In this document: one piece after another, positions 1-8,921 of the stretch
Position numbering within the stretch: the stretch's first letter is position 1
How the letters are laid out: each line of letters starts with the position of its first letter
NCBI RefSeq assembly: GCF_900129215.1
Contig: NZ_FQUQ01000002.1
Location: forward strand, 620,001 to 684,000
Length of the DNA: 64,000 nucleotides
Origin: Pedobacter caeni
Lineage (GTDB): Bacteria > Bacteroidota > Bacteroidia > Sphingobacteriales > Sphingobacteriaceae
Direction of reading: 5' to 3'
Translations under genes and position numbers: made by a program
Notes under the pieces: model-generated
Seen by the model: the letters and a program-made list of their open reading frames with translations, nothing else
What the model was told of the DNA's origin: nothing
Database searches by the model: none

Positions 1-342
1 AATCTATACGTATTGTTTGATGAGTTGTTTAAAGGAACGAATGTAAAAGACGCTTATGATGCCACACTGGCAGTGACCAGGGCTTTTGCAGAAAACAGGA
101 ACAGTTTCTTTGTCATTTCTACCCACATCATTGAAGTTGGGGAAGCTTTAGGCAAAGCATGTCAGAACCTGCAATTCTCTTTTCTGCCTACGGTGATGAA
201 AGATGGCCTGCCAACTTATCCATATACGCTTACAACTGGAATTACCAGCGACAGACAAGGAATGATCATCATTGAAAATGAAAAGATCGTTGAGATCATC
301 CAGGCAAACGATCCATTAAGACCTAACCTCAATCAGCATTAA
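1..342 (+). CDS. MutS-family ATPase, C-terminal end (partial, 5' end outside window)
   Basis: Only the last ~113 residues are present; the reading frame is open from base 1. The visible part carries a Walker B-like stretch (YVLFDELFKGTN, with Asp-Glu) followed by the signature-helix region and a switch segment ending in STHIIEV, the order found in the ABC-type ATPase domain of MutS proteins. The protein ends about 100 residues after Walker B, without the C-terminal HTH/dimerisation tail of true MutS1, so it is probably a MutS-related protein and not the housekeeping mismatch-repair enzyme; the missing N-terminus prevents a firm choice. It is one base away from the M16 peptidase gene (TAA t ATG), which suggests one operon with it and the GldFG-like gene. 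Confidence 0.85.
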   Translation, partial: NLYVLFDELFKGTNVKDAYDATLAVTRAFAENRNSFFVISTHIIEVGEALGKACQNLQFSFLPTVMKDGLPTYPYTLTTGITSDRQGMIIIENEKIVEIIQANDPLRPNLNQH

Positions 343-343
343 T

Positions 344-3121
344 ATGTTACTTAAATATAAATCTTTAAACCTGCTTTTCATTGCAGCGTTATGCATTCCA
401 TTGGCTTGTAAAACACAGTTGGATACACAAGTACTTCCCCTGGATCCGCAAGTGCGTACAGGGAAATTACCGAACGGCTTTACGTATTATATTCGAAAAA
501 ATAAAACACCGGAAAAGCGGGTAATGATGTACCTCGCCATTAAAGCAGGTTCAATTCTGGAAACGGATGAGCAAAGGGGGGTGGCTCATTTTATAGAACA
601 CATGAGCTTTAACGGAACGAAACATTTTCCTAAGAAGGCCCTGTCTGATTACCTGGAAAAATCTGGTATGCGTTTTGGCGCAGACATCAATGCCACTACA
701 CTGCCTGATGAAACGGTGTACCAGTTGCCTTTGCCATCGGACCATCCGGAGTTCCTGGCCAATGGTTTGCAGATCATGCGCGACTGGGCGCAGGATGCCA
801 ATATTGATGCAGAAGATGTGGAACGTGAGCGCCATGTCATCCTGGAAGAAAAACGGGTTCGTCAGGGAATTTCACAACGCTTTCAGGAGCAAAGTATTCC
901 GCTTTATACCAATCAGTCGCGCTATGGCTCCCGTTTGCCCATTGGTAAAGAAGAAGTACTGTTGAAGGTAACACCCGAAGAGATCCGCCGCTTTTATAAA
1001 GATTGGTACCGGCCAAACCTGCAAGCCATACTGGTGGTTGGGGATGTGGATGTTGATCAGATGGAGAAAGACATCAAGGCTAAGTTCTCCGACCTGAAAA
1101 ACCCGGAAAAGGAGCAGGAGCGTACGGTTTATTCTGCGGCATTAACCGGCAAAAACCAGTATATGCAATTTATAGATCCGGAATGGGGAGGTGTTTCCCT
1201 GGAAATTGGCATGAAGCAAAAGGCCGATACCGTCATTACAGCTGGAGATTATCGTGCCAGTTTGTTGAAAAACCTGTTCCAGCAAATGCTGGCTGCAAGG
1301 TTCAGGCAAATGTCCATTGTGGGGATTGTGCCCTTAACAGGTGGATTGAATTCTTTTTATGTGAACATCACGACCAAACCAGCCGAAACTGAACCGGCAT
1401 TGAAAAGCGTATGGCTTGAACTTCGTAAAATAGAAGAACAGGGATTTACAGAAGCTGAGCTGGAGCGTATAAAGAAAAGTTATTTGCTTAAGCTGTCTGA
1501 ATTTCTGCAGGAGAAAGATAAAACGCCTTCGGAAGTTTTGATCAAACCTTACTTACAACATTTCCTGACTGGACAGGCTGCGCCAGGTATCGTCAAAGAA
1601 TACGAATTGTCCAATGCGCTGATTCCGGATATCAGCTTAAAAGAGCTGAATGCGCAGATGAAAATTTACCTGAAAAATACAGATAGGGACATCATTGTGA
1701 AATCCTCTGCAGCCAATAAAGCCTTTTTGCCAACTGAGGCGGCGATATTGAGCTGGATAGAAAATGTTTATGCGCAAACGCTTCCACCTTATGTAGATGA
1801 TGTTCTTAGTGTGCCGTTGCTCAAAAAGGAACCGAAAGCCGGAAAGATTACCGCAGTTGATGCCATAAACCCAGGTGGCCTGCAAAAGATGACCCTAAGC
1901 AACGGCGTAAAGGTAATCCTGAAGAAAACAGATTTTCAGAATAACCAGGTCTTGTTTAAAGGATTTGCCGGGGGGGGAGCCTCTCTGTCTGCCGATGCAG
2001 ATTATCAAAGTGCAGTAAATGCGGCAAATATCGTTGCTGCCGGTGGTGCGGGGAATTATGATGCGTTGCAGCTTGGTAAACTACTGGCGGGGAAACAAGT
2101 GCAGGTGAGTCCGTTTATCATAGACAACTATCAGGGGTTTAGTGGCAGTACCACCAAAGAAGACCTGCCTGTTGCTCTGGAACTTTTGTATGCTTATTTT
2201 ACAGAGCCGCGTAAAAGTGAAGATGCTTATCAGACTTTGATCGGCAGGACCAGAGAAGCCTTCGCCAATAAAACGAATGATCCCGGTCAGGTATTTACAG
2301 ATTCGGCAGGTCAGGTGTTATCAAACTACCACGTCAGGAGATCGCCGCAAAGTACTGCTAAAATCACATCGATTAACCTAGATAAAGCCTTAAAGTTTTA
2401 TCAGGAGCGCTTTGCGGATGCTTCAGGTTTTACTTTCCTTTTTGTTGGAAATATAGATGAAAAGACCATCAAACCATTGCTGGAGAAATACCTTGGATCT
2501 TTGCCTTCAAAAGGTCTGAAGGAACAGGCCCGCGATTTGGGCATTAATATTCCTCCGGGTCGTATGGCTAAAACCGTATATAGCGGTTCTACGAAAAAGG
2601 CGAGTGTAATGCTCGTGTATTCAGGTGATTTCAATTACAATTTCGAAAATACCATAAAGATGAATGCCCTTGCTGATGCACTGAATATCAGGATGAACCA
2701 GCGCCTTCGCAATCAGGAAGGCGGCACCTATACGCCCAATGTACAAATGAGCTTAACCAAGTACCTGAAAAGTAGATTTAGTTTGACGGTTTCTTTTGAT
2801 TGTGCCCCGCAGAATGTAGAAAAGCTCATTGCTTTGGCACAGGATGAAGTCAACCAAATGAGGATCAGTGGCCCCTCTGCCGAAAATCTGCAGAAGTTTA
2901 AAGCATCCCGTAAGGTGGCACTGCAAACCGGATCAACAAATAATGATTTCTGGTTGAATTACCTCCTTGGTCAGGAAATGGATAAAGAGTCCCTGACTCA
3001 GTTTTTTGATTACGATGCTGTATTGAATAAAATTACGGTGAAATCCGTTCAGGAAACTGCGGCAACTTTTATTCAGGATAAGAATTACATCAGGATGGTC
3101 CTGATGCCGGAAAAAAAATAA
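344..3121 (+). CDS. M16-family zinc metallopeptidase, lipoprotein (two-domain, pitrilysin/insulinase type)
   Basis: 925 residues. The N-terminus is a lipoprotein signal with lipobox IPLAC (Cys22). The inverted zinc motif HxxEH is at H82-E85-H86, and the third ligand Glu lies at about residue 162 (ERERHVILEE), the normal M16 spacing. Two halves are seen: residues ~35-470, catalytic, and ~490-925, an M16C-like non-catalytic repeat with no second HxxEH. This is the full length for the ~900-residue Bacteroidetes periplasmic/outer-membrane M16 peptidases. It probably degrades small peptides or processes an exported peptide at the envelope. It sits between MutS-like and GldFG-like genes with gaps of 1 and 11 bases, so the three are likely cotranscribed. 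Confidence 0.92.
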   Translation: MLLKYKSLNLLFIAALCIPLACKTQLDTQVLPLDPQVRTGKLPNGFTYYIRKNKTPEKRVMMYLAIKAGSILETDEQRGVAHFIEHMSFNGTKHFPKKALSDYLEKSGMRFGADINATTLPDETVYQLPLPSDHPEFLANGLQIMRDWAQDANIDAEDVERERHVILEEKRVRQGISQRFQEQSIPLYTNQSRYGSRLPIGKEEVLLKVTPEEIRRFYKDWYRPNLQAILVVGDVDVDQMEKDIKAKFSDLKNPEKEQERTVYSAALTGKNQYMQFIDPEWGGVSLEIGMKQKADTVITAGDYRASLLKNLFQQMLAARFRQMSIVGIVPLTGGLNSFYVNITTKPAETEPALKSVWLELRKIEEQGFTEAELERIKKSYLLKLSEFLQEKDKTPSEVLIKPYLQHFLTGQAAPGIVKEYELSNALIPDISLKELNAQMKIYLKNTDRDIIVKSSAANKAFLPTEAAILSWIENVYAQTLPPYVDDVLSVPLLKKEPKAGKITAVDAINPGGLQKMTLSNGVKVILKKTDFQNNQVLFKGFAGGGASLSADADYQSAVNAANIVAAGGAGNYDALQLGKLLAGKQVQVSPFIIDNYQGFSGSTTKEDLPVALELLYAYFTEPRKSEDAYQTLIGRTREAFANKTNDPGQVFTDSAGQVLSNYHVRRSPQSTAKITSINLDKALKFYQERFADASGFTFLFVGNIDEKTIKPLLEKYLGSLPSKGLKEQARDLGINIPPGRMAKTVYSGSTKKASVMLVYSGDFNYNFENTIKMNALADALNIRMNQRLRNQEGGTYTPNVQMSLTKYLKSRFSLTVSFDCAPQNVEKLIALAQDEVNQMRISGPSAENLQKFKASRKVALQTGSTNNDFWLNYLLGQEMDKESLTQFFDYDAVLNKITVKSVQETAATFIQDKNYIRMVLMPEKK

Positions 3122-3132
3122 CCATTTAAGAT

Positions 3133-5424
3133 ATGAAGAAAATCATACAAATAGCAAGGCTGGAACTCAGCCTGCTATTTTATTCCCCGATTGCCTGGTT
3201 GCTGATGATCACACTTTTCGTGCAGATGACTATTGGTTTTACCGCAGCTATACCCGAATTAGCAAAAGGAGGCAACTTCTCTTTTTTAACCAGAGATCTT
3301 TTTACAAATCCCAATGCGCTGGGGCTGCTGGTCAAGATTCTGGATAGCTTATACCTGTACATTCCATTGGTCACTATGGGTATCCTTAGTAGGGAAATCA
3401 GTACCGGAAGTATCAAATTGCTCTATTCCTCCCCGGTGAAACTGAGCCAGGTAGTTTATGGGAAATTTACAGCCATGCTGGCTTATAACCTGTTCATAAT
3501 ATTGGTCATCAGTTTGTTTGTACTGGCCGCTGCGATATTTATCCCACACTTTGATTTCCCGCATATTCTGGTTGCTTTGTTTGCTGCGTTTCTGCTGTTA
3601 AGTGCCTATTCGGCGATCGGGATCTTTGTATCCAGTTTAACCACCTACCAGGCCGTGGCAGCGATTAGTACTTTTGTGTTGCTGGCCTTTATGAACTATA
3701 TCGGAAAGGTTGGGCAGGACCTGGATGTGATCAGGGATTTAACGCATAGTCTTTCGATGCCGAGTCGTGCAACACGCATGATGGCTGGTTTGCTGAATAG
3801 TCGTGATGTGATCTATTACCTGGCGATCTCAGGAATGTTTCTTGCTTTTACCATCACTAAGCTCGAGTTGGAAAGGGTATCCAAATCTGTTTTGCAACAG
3901 GTATCCAGATATGTAGTGATCGTTGTGGTTGCCTTAATGGTTACCTATGTCAGTTCCCGTCAGCCGATGATTGCCTATTATGATGCCACTGATACCAGGG
4001 AAAACACCATTACAAAGACCAGTCAGGATATCCTGAAAAAGATGGGGGATGAGCCGATTGAGGTGACCACTTACGTCAATGGAATGGAAGGTTCTTACTG
4101 GAATATAACACCTGCACTTCGCATTTCAAATATTTCCCGCTGGGAGTCATATCTACGTTTTAAGCCCAATATTAAGCTGAAATGGGTGTATTACTATGAC
4201 ACCATTCCAGGAATGACAGCGGGGCTTGCCGCGAGCCATATGACTTTTGATGAGGGGATGGTTCATCTGGCAAAGTTGCAAAAGTTTAACCTCCGGGATT
4301 TTTTAAGGCCCGAACAAATCAAAAAACAAATAGACCTGAGCGGGGAAAACGGACGTGCTGTGATGCAGTTAAAGTATAAAGGTAAAGCCACTTTTCTTCG
4401 CACATTCCCCCCACCGGATCAGCGTTTCTGGCCGGCCGAAGAAGAAACTGGCGCAGCCTTAAAAAGGCTGATGCAGCCGATACCCAGGATTGTTTTTGCT
4501 ACCGATGGTTATCAACGCAGCATAGATAAGCTGGGCGACAGGGACTATAAGACGCTGACTAACGATAAGCTGTCCAGAGCTTCTATGATCAACCAGGGTT
4601 TTGATATTGATACCATTGCATTGGAGCATGCAGAAATTCCGGCTAACATCGCTGTTCTGGTGATTGGTGATCCAAAGGTCGCCTACAGTACAGCTGCAAA
4701 AGCTAAACTTCAAAAATACATAACAGAAGGAGGGAACCTGGTGATTGCCGGAGAACCAGGTAAACAGGGTGTTGTTAATCCCCTGCTGGAATCGCTTGGT
4801 ATCAAGATGCTGGATGGGACGCTTGTTCAGCATAGCAGGGATTATGCTTATGACCTGGTAACGCCTGTACTGGCTGCCGGATCTGTTGCTATGGATCCGG
4901 GGCTACAGCCCTTTTTTCAACAGAAAGCTATTTTATCTATGCCAGGCGTTGCTGCTTTAAGTTATCAGGAAGGCGGAGCTTTTGCTGTTCATCCATTATT
5001 GATGACCGATGAGCAATCCAGCTGGATTAAAAAGGGAAAGTTTGCTGTGGATTCTGCCGCTTTGAAAATTGATGGTAAAGCAGGAGATGAGCAGGGTTCC
5101 TTTCCCCCGGCATTGATGCTCAGCCGTCAGCTGAAAACTAAAGAACAACGAATTGTAATTTCCGGTGATGCCGATTTCTTCAGTAACGGAGAGTTAGGAA
5201 GGTCAAATATGGGGACGTTGAATCACTATTTTGCCATGAGAATTTTCAGCTGGTTCAGTTATGGAGAGTTTCCCGTTGAGGCAAAACGCCCCTTTTCTAA
5301 GGACAACAGCACCACACTCACAAAGTCCAGTGTAAAAGTGATACAAGTATTGTATTATGGTGTTATTCCGGGACTGATGTTCCTGGCAGGCATGATGATC
5401 TTAATCCGTAGAAAACGTAAATAA
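3133..5424 (+). CDS. ABC-2 type permease fused to GldG-type auxiliary domain
   Basis: 763 residues. Residues ~15-240 contain six hydrophobic segments typical of an ABC-2 permease (GldF-like), including the conserved EISTGSIKLLYSSPV loop. A further membrane segment (~255-275) leads into a large extracytoplasmic domain (~280-735) of the ABC_transp_aux/GldG type, and the protein ends in one membrane helix and a basic tail (RRKRK). GldF and GldG are separate in gliding bacteria; fused forms occur in non-gliding Bacteroidetes as generic export components. No ATP-binding subunit is present in the window; it may lie upstream of base 1. The operon context with an M16 peptidase suggests export or processing of a peptide or envelope component, which is inference. 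Confidence 0.88.
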   Translation: MKKIIQIARLELSLLFYSPIAWLLMITLFVQMTIGFTAAIPELAKGGNFSFLTRDLFTNPNALGLLVKILDSLYLYIPLVTMGILSREISTGSIKLLYSSPVKLSQVVYGKFTAMLAYNLFIILVISLFVLAAAIFIPHFDFPHILVALFAAFLLLSAYSAIGIFVSSLTTYQAVAAISTFVLLAFMNYIGKVGQDLDVIRDLTHSLSMPSRATRMMAGLLNSRDVIYYLAISGMFLAFTITKLELERVSKSVLQQVSRYVVIVVVALMVTYVSSRQPMIAYYDATDTRENTITKTSQDILKKMGDEPIEVTTYVNGMEGSYWNITPALRISNISRWESYLRFKPNIKLKWVYYYDTIPGMTAGLAASHMTFDEGMVHLAKLQKFNLRDFLRPEQIKKQIDLSGENGRAVMQLKYKGKATFLRTFPPPDQRFWPAEEETGAALKRLMQPIPRIVFATDGYQRSIDKLGDRDYKTLTNDKLSRASMINQGFDIDTIALEHAEIPANIAVLVIGDPKVAYSTAAKAKLQKYITEGGNLVIAGEPGKQGVVNPLLESLGIKMLDGTLVQHSRDYAYDLVTPVLAAGSVAMDPGLQPFFQQKAILSMPGVAALSYQEGGAFAVHPLLMTDEQSSWIKKGKFAVDSAALKIDGKAGDEQGSFPPALMLSRQLKTKEQRIVISGDADFFSNGELGRSNMGTLNHYFAMRIFSWFSYGEFPVEAKRPFSKDNSTTLTKSSVKVIQVLYYGVIPGLMFLAGMMILIRRKRK

Positions 5425-5428
5425 ATAA

Positions 5429-5502
5429 CTGTCACGGCTTCCATGCCAGGTTCATCAATATTTCCTGATAATCTGATGAACCTGGACATAGAAGTGCGAC
5501 AG
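5429..5502. repeat. long imperfect inverted repeat after the GldFG-like gene
   Basis: The left arm (5429-5457) and right arm (5474-5502) are inverted copies. The inner 12 bases pair perfectly (CCAGGTTCATCA with TGATGAACCTGG) and the outer part pairs with a few mismatches and one bulge. The loop is 16 bases. It begins four bases after the stop codon at 5422-5424. No T-tract follows, so it is either a factor-assisted terminator / 3' mRNA-stabilising hairpin or a dispersed intergenic repeat. Confidence 0.7.
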
Positions 5503-5646
5503 CGGGGGTAACATTGGTGGGTTATCTTCTTTCCATGTTTCAGGAGTAGCTATTTTTAATGAATTCCATAAATGTAAATTGGTGGATTCCGGATTCGAAA
5601 TCTTACCTTGTACCTTCCAAATCTACAGAATGGTAATGCAACCCAA

Positions 5647-6441
5647 ATGGCTATAAATAACCATCAGAATACGAGTCAGATACGTGAATTGCTTGATATA
5701 AAGCTGTTCTCTCAGCCTTTTTCTGATTTTTCTCAACCTGCATTGCAGCTTGATGATTGCAAATCTATCGCCATGCTTTATGCAAAGCTTGAAAATACCA
5801 TTAGTGTACTTAGTGATATGGAAGCCAGAAAGAGCTATATCTATCCTGGTGGACTTGCCCGACAGCTGGGGTTTGAGCCCAGTCAGACAGAAATTAATTC
5901 CATCTGGGAAGATGAATTGCTTAGCCGGGTCCATCCGGAAGATCTTCAGAAGAAGTACCGGCTCGAATTTAATTTTTTTAAGCTGATCAAGTCTGTTGCT
6001 TTAAATGAACGTATTAATTACAGTTTGATCACCAGGCTGAGAATAAAGAACAGCGAAAACAAATACCAGCTGATCAGACATCGTTTGCTGTACCTGAGTG
6101 GTACCGGACAAGGAAATGTCTGGCTGGCCCTTTGCCTGTACAACATGGTGTACGATCATCCCGGGTTTGACGTTCCCGAGGGTGTGATCATCAATACCAG
6201 TACAGGAGAAATTATAGATAGCGAGGATGGGCGGTTCGAAGATATCCTGTCTGCGCGGGAAGGCCAGATCCTTCAGCTGATCAACCTGGGACAGAGAAGT
6301 AAGGAGATCGCTGATAAGCTGTCCTTAAGTATTCATACGGTGAACAGGCACAGGCAGAATATTTTTCAGAAGCTAAATGTAAGCAACGCAATGGAAGCCT
6401 GCCGGGTTGCGAAGGCTACGGGTTTATTGCATCAGCTATAG
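5647..6441 (+). CDS. LuxR-type transcriptional regulator with N-terminal PAS-like domain
   Basis: The ATG at 5647 is preferred over the TTG at 5608 that would add 13 residues of poor quality. The product is ~264 residues. The first ~190 resemble a PAS-fold sensor (an ARQLGFEPSQ stretch and a VHPEDLQKKY stretch typical of PAS domains). The last ~65 residues are a clear GerE/LuxR HTH: LSAREGQILQLINLGQRSKE, then IADKLSLSIHTVNRHRQNI and a helix containing KLNVSNAMEA. No receiver Asp pocket is seen, so it is not a classical response regulator. Transcription converges with the S33 hydrolase gene, 34 bases away. Target and ligand cannot be predicted. Confidence 0.85.
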   Translation: MAINNHQNTSQIRELLDIKLFSQPFSDFSQPALQLDDCKSIAMLYAKLENTISVLSDMEARKSYIYPGGLARQLGFEPSQTEINSIWEDELLSRVHPEDLQKKYRLEFNFFKLIKSVALNERINYSLITRLRIKNSENKYQLIRHRLLYLSGTGQGNVWLALCLYNMVYDHPGFDVPEGVIINTSTGEIIDSEDGRFEDILSAREGQILQLINLGQRSKEIADKLSLSIHTVNRHRQNIFQKLNVSNAMEACRVAKATGLLHQL

Positions 6442-6475
6442 TTAAAGCACAAATGTTATACTTACTCAGTCTGCA

Positions 6476-7912
6476 CTATTCAATTTTAAGGTCCTTAGTC
6501 TGTGTAGTTAACTTTTGATAAGGATTTTTTAAAAACAGTTCAAGGTAGTCTATACCATCAACTATAAAGCCGGAGCCGTGTCCCCGATTGTGGATCAGTA
6601 ACAATTGACTGTTAGGCATTGTTCGTTTGATCAATTGGTTGTAAAATTGCCTGCACCAGGGGTCTGCATCCCCTGCCGAAAGCAAAACCGGAATGTTAGC
6701 ATATACCGGCGTTTTTACGATTGGGTTTTCGGCTTTGACTTTCCAGCATTCACAAATGGGATGATTTACGTCATTAAAAGTATAACCAGCAAACCAGGGT
6801 AATACTTCTTCCTGTTTTTTTATCAGTTCAGGATTGGAATACACAATTTGCTCAGTACAATAAACTGAGAAACGCATCCCCACTGAATAACCTGGGTTTC
6901 CTGCGAATACATTATCCAGAACTTCCTGTACATAATCGTGCCGACCCTTGATGATTTCTGTGATCACAAAGGGTAGACTTTTGAGTTGCAGTGCGTTCAT
7001 CCGGTTAATAATAACATCCAACAATTCATTCTTGCCATATTGTACCGGAAACGTTTTTCCTGTTGATTTTTCTTTATAACTGATGCTGAAGCTTTTGCCG
7101 GTAATTTCAATAAAGTACTTCTGAAAGCTTTCTTTTAAATTACCATATAGTACCTGGTTGGAAGAATCCGCTTTACAATTGGCAAATAGCTGTTCTAAGG
7201 CTTCGTTCATATTAAACAGGCCGTGCTCTTCATAATTGACATACCCTGGCAATGGTGAATTTAATATCAGCGATTTAATGCCCTGGGGATGGTTTCTTAC
7301 TACAGTAAGCATCAGCCCGCCGCTGTAAGAGATCCCTACCAGGCTCATAGATTGGATATGTAGGGCCAGTCGTAAGTCATTGATATCGGCTGCACTCTCT
7401 ACTGTGTTGTAAGCGGAAAGGTCAATTTCTTGCCCGGCCAGCTTTTCACGACATTGTTTTATGGCCTGCAGTACCAAACTATCCTTCGGAAGATGCTCCC
7501 TATAGGAACGTTTAATTGCATCATCTATTCCCGGACAATCCAATGATGGGATTGATTTTTTTGTTCCCCTTTGATCGAAGGCAATAAAACCTCCATATTT
7601 TAGGAAGCCGGAATTGACCGTAATTTGATCAATGTTGTCGATCGTGCTATAGCCCGGACCCCCTGTGGTATAAAGAAAAATGTTGTTCACAGTGTCCATT
7701 GCTGGTTTTCTTACAAATACAAAAGGGATTTTGATTTGCCGGCCGCCAGGTTTTTGACGATTTTCAGGTACAACTAAATAACCACATTTCGCAATAACAC
7801 CGTCGCCAATTTTAATGGGGCAGTTGGTAAGCTCAATTTTTGGATGGTATCCCTGAGCAATTGCAGATGGTATCGCTAAGAAAAACAATAATATAGCAGT
7901 CAAAGCCTTCAT
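6476..7912 (-). CDS. secreted alpha/beta hydrolase, S33 / tripeptidyl aminopeptidase-like
   Basis: 478 residues with a signal peptide ending in AIPSAIAQ. The fold marks are an oxyanion-type TGGPGYS segment (~83-89), DQRGTKKS (~113-120), and the nucleophile elbow GISYSGG with Ser195; the last Gly of the usual GxSxG is Ser here. The acid is probably the Asp in SAGDADPWCR and the His lies in HNRGHGSGF near the C-terminus, where TAP-like proteins carry their lid-adjacent domain. Family members release N-terminal peptides or proline from peptides, but other esterase functions are possible. An AraC-type gene starts upstream on the same strand with a 68-base gap, so it may be its regulator. Confidence 0.85.
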   Translation of the reverse strand: MKALTAILLFFLAIPSAIAQGYHPKIELTNCPIKIGDGVIAKCGYLVVPENRQKPGGRQIKIPFVFVRKPAMDTVNNIFLYTTGGPGYSTIDNIDQITVNSGFLKYGGFIAFDQRGTKKSIPSLDCPGIDDAIKRSYREHLPKDSLVLQAIKQCREKLAGQEIDLSAYNTVESAADINDLRLALHIQSMSLVGISYSGGLMLTVVRNHPQGIKSLILNSPLPGYVNYEEHGLFNMNEALEQLFANCKADSSNQVLYGNLKESFQKYFIEITGKSFSISYKEKSTGKTFPVQYGKNELLDVIINRMNALQLKSLPFVITEIIKGRHDYVQEVLDNVFAGNPGYSVGMRFSVYCTEQIVYSNPELIKKQEEVLPWFAGYTFNDVNHPICECWKVKAENPIVKTPVYANIPVLLSAGDADPWCRQFYNQLIKRTMPNSQLLLIHNRGHGSGFIVDGIDYLELFLKNPYQKLTTQTKDLKIE

Positions 7913-7980
7913 CTTTTTTTAAGTTTTTTAAAGCAAATAAAGAACTAATTCCAGGAAACCGAAAGTAAAAAACGGACAAT

Positions 7981-8790
7981 TCAGCTAAGTTGTGTGGAGA
8001 GCGTTTTGCCGGTAAATTTTAATACATCTTTGTAAAAATGGCTGCTGTCAAAATAACCATATGCATAAGGATTGAAATCTGCAGGTTTATTTATGTAAGC
8101 AGTTAAAGCCGTTCTTGCCCTTAAAATGGCCATGTACTGCTTCGGATTGATACCTATTGTTTTAGTGAGATATCGATAGAAGTTTTTTTCACTTAGTCCC
8201 AGTTTTTCAGCCAATTCATTGTTTTTTGCTGCAAAACCGGATGCACAAAAAAGAGCAGTGGCTTGTTGTATATAGTTAAAATAGCAGCTTGTTTTTCGAT
8301 GCTGATTAAGTTTACTTAGAAATAGTTCCTGCAATAAAGTAACCCTGTCATTAAAACAACTGCTGCTTTTTAGTTTTTGCAACATTTGCGGGCAAATTAT
8401 TTCGCTTGCGTTTATGATTTCACTTGCAATTTTAGCCTGGCTAACTCCAAAAACAGCTTCCAGACCACCTGGATGAAATTTAATGGTGAAAATATTGTCG
8501 CTGGGTAAATTCTTTCTTTCAATGATCTCATTTCTTAGTACGAGTACATCCGTTGATTCATCAATAACTTTCCAATTACTTCCATTCTTGAGGATGTAAG
8601 CAGATCCTAAATTAATCCAGATGGTAGGGGTATAGCTTGGGAATAGTTTAACGGTAAACTCTTCTGTATCTATGTGCTGCCGGGTAGCAGTTAAAGACGT
8701 TTCAGAAAAAAATTCTATATATGACACTAATTCCAGGCAGGGTAACTTAAACAGGTAGAGTTTTCTGATGTCATCGAAAATTTCAATCAT
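7981..8790 (-). CDS. AraC-family transcriptional regulator
   Basis: 269 residues. The N-terminal ~150 residues match the cupin-like sensor of short Bacteroidetes AraC proteins, including the phrase TPTIWINLGSAYIL. The C-terminal ~85 residues form the paired HTH: LAEKLGLSEKNFYRYLTKTI for the first helix pair, then GINPKQYMAILRARTALTAY and YAYGYFDSSHFYKDVLKFTG for the second, with the conserved F-x-D-x-S-H-F-type motif. The ligand is unknown. It precedes the S33 hydrolase gene on the same strand and is likely to control it or itself. Confidence 0.88.
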   Translation of the reverse strand: MIEIFDDIRKLYLFKLPCLELVSYIEFFSETSLTATRQHIDTEEFTVKLFPSYTPTIWINLGSAYILKNGSNWKVIDESTDVLVLRNEIIERKNLPSDNIFTIKFHPGGLEAVFGVSQAKIASEIINASEIICPQMLQKLKSSSCFNDRVTLLQELFLSKLNQHRKTSCYFNYIQQATALFCASGFAAKNNELAEKLGLSEKNFYRYLTKTIGINPKQYMAILRARTALTAYINKPADFNPYAYGYFDSSHFYKDVLKFTGKTLSTQLS

Positions 8791-8921
8791 ACTTCTGTGA
8801 AAATCAATGTATATATAGAAATAAAGATACTGATCATTTTTACAATTTCTCTTGTCGGGGAACCGCCGGATTTCGAGTGTTTTAAGATAAGTTAAGGGCC
8901 AGTATCAATATGGTTTTTGTC

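Noticed and set aside
4459..4833. 124-codon ORF on the minus strand inside the GldFG-like gene
   Set aside because: Antisense shadow; the + strand reading is a continuous known fusion protein.
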